Of a stretch of 64,000 bases of DNA, positions 63,798-64,000 are shown in pieces. This DNA comes from Mycobacterium mantenii (lineage in GTDB: Bacteria > Actinomycetota > Actinomycetes > Mycobacteriales > Mycobacteriaceae), in contig NZ_AP022590.1 in the NCBI RefSeq assembly GCF_010731775.1, positions 1,240,001 through 1,304,000 of the forward strand, read 5' to 3'. The notes beneath the pieces were generated by a model. It was not told the origin of the DNA and searched no databases. It was given only the letters and a program-made list of their open reading frames with translations. Positions within the stretch are counted from its first letter, which is position 1, and every line of letters begins with the position of its first letter. The position numbers and the translations under genes are program-made.

Positions 63798-64000
63798 CTA
63801 CAGTCCCACGAGCGGACGCAGCGCTTCGCCGGCCGCCTCGACGACGCCGGGTGTGTAGAAGGGGAGGTTGATGATCACGCCGTCGATGCCCGCGTCGATG
63901 ACCTTGGCTTTGATCTGATCGGCGACTGAGTCGGCCGTCCCGACCACCATGCGCTGCGTCATCTCGGCGGGAATCTGGTCGAGGTTCGCGTTCTCGTCGA
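63798..64000 (-). CDS. LLM-class flavin- or F420-dependent oxidoreductase, C-terminal part (Rv1855c-like)
   Basis: The last 66 codons and the TAG stop of a gene that continues past the window edge. Visible are MVVGTADSVADQIKAKVIDAG and GVIINLPFYTPGVVEAAGEALRP, typical of the C terminus of luciferase-like monooxygenase family members. Position after ndh matches Rv1855c. Only the C terminus can be judged, so the cofactor (FMN or F420) is uncertain. Confidence 0.75.
   Translation of the reverse strand, partial: DENANLDQIPAEMTQRMVVGTADSVADQIKAKVIDAGIDGVIINLPFYTPGVVEAAGEALRPLVGL

Overview
The window is high-GC actinobacterial DNA from a slow-growing, non-tuberculous Mycobacterium. Gene content and order follow the M. 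tuberculosis stretch Rv1795 to about Rv1855c: end of the ESX-5 locus, mgtC, secA2, pgsA2, gcvH, garA, gcvB, glcB, guaB1, gnd1, the blaI pair, urease, ndh. The PE_PGRS genes that M. tuberculosis carries here (PE_PGRS33 and 34) and vapBC13 are absent, which together with the private PPE genes suggests an M. avium-complex-like species. The species call is inference; the synteny rests on recognised proteins.

Layout. 157-6550: eccD5-mycP5-eccE5-eccA5, overlapping or tightly packed, the distal half of the ESX-5 type VII secretion locus. 6551-8030: degenerate DNA with a frameshifted esxN-like relic. 8031-12530: two PPE-SVP genes, two small secreted DUF732 proteins and MgtC. 12665-19872: an orphan membrane protein, a CYP143-type P450, a sterol-desaturase-like enzyme, a secreted S1 protease, a deazaflavin nitroreductase divergent from a TetR regulator, a VOC protein and a flavin dehydrogenase. 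19932-31589: BacA-type transporter, acetolactate-synthase-like enzyme, SecA2, PgsA2, two DUF881 proteins flanking a small basic membrane protein, GcvH, GarA, a MerR regulator and a bifunctional-nuclease-type protein. 31913-44873: ResR-like MerR regulator, tandem glycine riboswitch and gcvB, a TetR/MpaB pair, a von Willebrand-type lipoprotein-like membrane protein, glcB and two CNNM/CBS proteins. 45194-50738: mbtK with an IdeR box, a frameshifted small gene, guaB1, gnd1, the M56 peptidase/BlaI pair, and the iron-responsive small RNA MrsI with its promoter, IdeR box and intrinsic terminator.

50739-63611 holds the most unusual feature. The urease cluster, normally ureABCFGD without interruption in mycobacteria, is cut between ureF and ureG by about 6.7 kb. 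The insert carries, all on the minus strand, an arginase-family hydrolase (387 aa), two translationally coupled PPE-SVP proteins and an APC-family permease. A strong two-way hairpin lies between ureF and the permease, so ureG and ureD should need their own promoter. The hydrolase should release urea from a guanidino compound, PPE proteins can act as outer-membrane nutrient channels, and the permease would cross the inner membrane. The whole could be an uptake-and-hydrolysis route ending in urease. The hydrolase could be an agmatinase or a nickel-dependent guanidine hydrolase.

Iron control recurs: IdeR-like boxes precede mbtK and MrsI. No tRNA, rRNA, CRISPR array or intact insertion sequence was seen.
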